NCBI GenBank assembly: GCA_015492115.1
Contig: WGFS01000065.1
Coordinates: forward strand, 1-8,562
Direction: 5' to 3'
Source: Aquificaceae bacterium
Lineage (GTDB): Bacteria > Aquificota > Aquificia > Aquificales > Aquificaceae
DNA: 8,562 nucleotides
Positions 6,805 through 8,562 of this stretch are shown piece by piece; the first letter of the stretch is position 1; the number at the start of each line of letters is the position of its first letter. The position numbers and the translations under genes are program-made. The notes below the pieces were generated by a model. The model was given only the letters and a program-made list of their open reading frames with translations, made no database searches and was not told where the DNA came from.

Positions 6805-7446
6805 ATGATTAAGCGTGTGACCGCTAAACCTCTCAGCTGGCTGGAGAGGGCTTTGTTCATAGATTTTATAAAAGGTCTCTCGGTTACCATAAGGCACGCT
6901 TTCAGCAGGACTATAACGACCCACTACCCCTACGAAAAGCTGACTCCCCCAAAGAGGTTCAGAGGTTTCTTCGCCCACAAGGTCGTAGACGGAAACGAGC
7001 CCCAGCCTGCCTACGATGAGTGGGTTGAGAGATTTAAGATAGAGGTCATACCCGGGAAGAGCAGGTGTGTCGTCTGCATGCTATGTAAGCGTGCCTGTCC
7101 TGTCCCCCAGCTCTTTGAGATAGAGGGGAAGAAGCTGGAGAACGGGAGGAGGGTGGTATCGGTCTTCAACATGAACCTCATGCTATGCACCTTCTGTGGC
7201 TTCTGCGTTGACGCCTGCCCTGTGGACTGCCTCTATCAGACGGACATACACGAGACTGCGAGCTACACGAGGAAGGACTCCATACTTGACCTTGAGCTCC
7301 TTGAGAAGATAGGCAAGGACTGGCAGATGAGGAGGGAGAACGAACCGGACAGGATATGGATAGACGACTCCCAGAGGGACAAGCTCTGGCACGAGAACAA
7401 GGTAAAGCTACCCGAGGCTGAGATCAGGGGGAGGCATGAATGGTAA
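6805..7446 (+). CDS. nuoI: NADH-quinone oxidoreductase subunit I (2x[4Fe-4S], TYKY type)
   Basis: NuoI carries clusters N6a and N6b and passes electrons from the NuoG side to N2 in NuoB. Two ferredoxin motifs are intact: CVVCMLCKRACP with C88, C91, C94 and C98, and CTFCGFCVDACP with C128, C131, C134 and C138. An extra Cys, C142, follows closely. The N-terminal 40 residues form an amphipathic segment, followed by HYPYEKLTPPKRFRG at 40-54, the family-typical lead-in. Length is 213 residues against about 180 in E. coli and Thermus. Two things account for this: about 20 more residues between RFRG and the first Cys (about 59-83), and a different, longer charged C-terminus after YTRKD (154-158). 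CPVPQL after the first motif is unusual, and I recall it from Aquifex-like proteins. It starts 3 bases after nuoH and overlaps nuoJ by 7 bases. Its partner NuoB is not encoded here. Confidence 0.96.
   Translation: MIKRVTAKPLSWLERALFIDFIKGLSVTIRHAFSRTITTHYPYEKLTPPKRFRGFFAHKVVDGNEPQPAYDEWVERFKIEVIPGKSRCVVCMLCKRACPVPQLFEIEGKKLENGRRVVSVFNMNLMLCTFCGFCVDACPVDCLYQTDIHETASYTRKDSILDLELLEKIGKDWQMRRENEPDRIWIDDSQRDKLWHENKVKLPEAEIRGRHEW
7429..7434 (+). promoter_or_regulatory. Ribosome binding site of nuoJ
   Basis: GGGAGG within the end of nuoI lies 5 bases before the ATG at 7440. An out-of-frame ATG at 7436 lies only 1 base from the site and does not give a NuoJ protein, so spacing selects 7440. Confidence 0.7.
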
Positions 7447-7973
7447 GACTGATCGTATTCTTGATGTTCTCTGCGTGGGCGATAATCTCGGGCGTAGGTG
7501 TGATCACCTTCACCAACCCTATATACGTTATCCTCTGGCTTCTCTCAGCTCTCATAGCGGTCGCCGGAATATTCTTCACCGCTGGAGCTGAGCTCGTCGG
7601 AGCCCTCCAGCTTCTCATATACGCGGTCGCCATAGCTGTATTCTATGTTTTCGTCCTTACCGCCGTTCCCTGGGAGAAGGCCGTGAAGAAGGGAAGTCAC
7701 TACAGGATGGAGGGTGTCCTGTCCCTGCCACTCGTTATACTTCTTTACGTTGAGATGGCTATAGTCTTCTTCTTGGGAATAACCGCATCCCCTGAAGGTA
7801 AGTTAAGGGCGTTTATAGAGAGGCTTGGAAACACGGAGGTTGTCGGTTCTATCCTCTTCACCAAGTACTTCTTCGCCTTTGAGGTTGTATCGCTTGTGCT
7901 CCTTATAGGTATGATAGGAGCGGTTCTGATAGGAAGGAAGGAGAGTCAGACCTATGAAGACGATACCCGTTGA
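7440..7973 (+). CDS. nuoJ: NADH-quinone oxidoreductase subunit J
   Basis: NuoJ (the ND6 homologue) is a small membrane subunit between NuoH and NuoK. Its TM3 carries a pi-bulge that switches during turnover. It has 177 residues and five hydrophobic segments. Family marks are NP at 26-27, AGAELVGALQLLIYAVAIAV at about 48-67 with the conserved Tyr (Y61) in TM3, and a C-terminal helix with LFTKYFFAFEVVSLVLL at 139-155 including E148. It ends in a short charged tail. Its start overlaps nuoI by 7 bases and its end overlaps nuoK by 20 bases, so the I-J-K run is probably translated in a coupled way. Nothing is truncated or unusual in the protein. Confidence 0.95.
   Translation: MVRLIVFLMFSAWAIISGVGVITFTNPIYVILWLLSALIAVAGIFFTAGAELVGALQLLIYAVAIAVFYVFVLTAVPWEKAVKKGSHYRMEGVLSLPLVILLYVEMAIVFFLGITASPEGKLRAFIERLGNTEVVGSILFTKYFFAFEVVSLVLLIGMIGAVLIGRKESQTYEDDTR
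7938..7945 (+). promoter_or_regulatory. Ribosome binding site of nuoK
   Basis: AAGGAGAG inside the 3' end of nuoJ lies 8 bases before the nuoK ATG at 7954. It supports this start and hence the 20-base overlap of the two genes. Confidence 0.65.
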
Positions 7974-8262
7974 AGCTTACTTCATAGTGAGCATGATACT
8001 CTTTGGACTGGGTGTGATAGGGCTCGTAGCGAGAAGGAACCTTGTCACCGTCCTCATGAGCCTTGAGCTCGCCCTGAATGCGGTGAATATAGCCTTCGTA
8101 GGTGCGGACGCTCAGATGGGGCTCGTTGAGGGTCAGGTGTTCGCCCTCTTCATAATAGCCCTCGCCGCTGCAGAGGCGGCGGTTGGACTTGGCATAATAA
8201 TAGCCATATTCAGGTACAGGTACGTTGAGTCTACCGATGAAATTACGGACATGAGGGGGTAA
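7954..8262 (+). CDS. nuoK: NADH-quinone oxidoreductase subunit K
   Basis: NuoK (the ND4L homologue) is a three-helix membrane subunit that carries protons between the E-channel and NuoN. It has 102 residues, close to the family norm of about 100. The two essential membrane Glu residues are present: E38 in LMSLELALNAVNI (TM2) and E74 in AAAEAAVGLGI (TM3). The start IPVEAYF at 4-10 is typical of the family N-terminus, which supports the ATG at 7954 despite the 20-base overlap with nuoJ. The stop TAA shares a base with the first possible ATG of the following nuoL. The protein is complete and standard. Confidence 0.96.
   Translation: MKTIPVEAYFIVSMILFGLGVIGLVARRNLVTVLMSLELALNAVNIAFVGADAQMGLVEGQVFALFIIALAAAEAAVGLGIIIAIFRYRYVESTDEITDMRG
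8253..8259 (+). promoter_or_regulatory. Ribosome binding site of the second nuoL
   Basis: GAGGGGG at the end of nuoK lies 5 bases before the ATG at 8265 if read in full. Its first part, GAGG, lies 5 bases before the ATG at 8262. The two adjacent in-frame ATG codons cannot be separated on this evidence, and the protein differs by one Met. Confidence 0.6.
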
Positions 8263-8562
8263 TGATGGAGCTTGTTGTCGTATTCTCTCCGCTTGTAGCA
8301 TTCCTGGTTATAGGATTTCTCGGCAGGCAGATCGGGGACAGGGCGAGCGGTATCATAGCGGTTTCCGCGGGAGCTATATCCTTCATATCCTCCCTGTTAG
8401 TTCTTGCTCACTCCCTCCACACGCCGATACAGACAAAACTTTACGAATTTCTACCCTTAGAGGGCTACACCCTCACGGTGGGATTCTACTTTGACGCTCT
8501 GTCCTCCATAACCGCAGCTGTGGTGACCTTCGTAGCTACCCTCATATTCCTCTACTCCATAG
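8262..8562 (+). CDS. nuoL: NADH-quinone oxidoreductase subunit L, second gene, N-terminal part (3' end outside window)
   Basis: The frame is open from ATG at 8262 (or 8265) to the window edge, giving 100 residues of a hydrophobic protein. It shows TM1 at about 5-20, TM2 at about 28-50, a periplasmic-type loop, and TM3 at about 76-98. The segment VGFYFDALSSI at 73-83 matches the family region usually written as F-x-x-D-x-L-S, and FLYSI at 96-100 matches the LIHxYSI block that leads to the next helix. Position right after nuoK is the standard place of nuoL. An M- or N-type subunit is less likely given the position and this block, but the long C-terminal helix that proves L is outside the window. 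It overlaps the nuoK stop by one base (TAATG). It is a different gene from the NuoL that ends at 603, and the two visible parts do not overlap in alignment, so their similarity cannot be judged. Confidence 0.88.
   Translation, partial: MMELVVVFSPLVAFLVIGFLGRQIGDRASGIIAVSAGAISFISSLLVLAHSLHTPIQTKLYEFLPLEGYTLTVGFYFDALSSITAAVVTFVATLIFLYSI

Larger units (their letters stand above)
1..8562 (+). other. Single polycistronic nuo operon segment (L-M-N-A-CD-H-I-J-K-L)
   Basis: All ten genes point the same way. Gaps are 6, 4, 5, 10 and 3 bases (L-M, M-N, N-A, CD-H, H-I). Overlaps are 1, 7, 20 and 1 bases (A-CD, I-J, J-K, K-L). No gap is large enough for a promoter or a hairpin terminator, and most genes have a Shine-Dalgarno site inside the end of the gene before. 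One transcript with coupled translation is the natural reading; promoter and terminator lie outside the window. An internal promoter inside a coding region cannot be excluded by eye. Confidence 0.85.

Overview
The window is a dense block of respiratory complex I (NADH-quinone oxidoreductase, nuo) genes, all on the + strand. The order is nuoL (3' part only), nuoM, nuoN, nuoA, nuoCD (fused), nuoH, nuoI, nuoJ, nuoK, nuoL (5' part only). It is coding almost throughout. The largest gap is 10 bases and four junctions overlap or touch, so it reads as the middle of one long, translationally coupled operon. I see no RNA gene, mobile element, CRISPR array, promoter or terminator.

The source looks like a thermophilic bacterium of the Aquificaceae type (Hydrogenobacter, Thermocrinis, Aquifex relatives). 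The reasons are heavy use of AUA for Ile and AGG/AGA for Arg, purine-rich GGAGG ribosome binding sites, roughly half G+C by eye, a fused NuoCD, and a NuoI with the CPVPQL variant that I associate with Aquifex-like proteins. This placement is inference; no phylogeny was run.

Region 1 to 3583 carries the three antiporter-like proton-pumping subunits L, M and N, the usual tail of a nuo operon. Region 3589 to 8562 starts again at nuoA and runs A, CD, H, I, J, K, L. These are the quinone-site subunits (CD, H, A), the TYKY-type 2x[4Fe-4S] subunit (I), the small membrane subunits (J, K) and the start of another NuoL. The simplest reading is two nuo gene sets joined tail to head. A single large complex I with an extra L-type pump is the main alternative.

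The second set is unusual. nuoB is absent between nuoA and nuoCD (they overlap by one base), and nuoE, nuoF and nuoG are absent between nuoCD and nuoH (10 bases apart). The N2-cluster subunit and the NADH-oxidising module must therefore be encoded elsewhere, be shared with another set, or be replaced by another electron donor.

Points of molecular interest are a Lys (K404) in NuoM where family members known to me carry a channel-end Glu, an insertion of about 20 residues in NuoI before the first cluster motif, and two separate NuoL genes in one window. I do not see a wholly new system: every gene belongs to a known family, and the novelty lies in the arrangement and a few residues.
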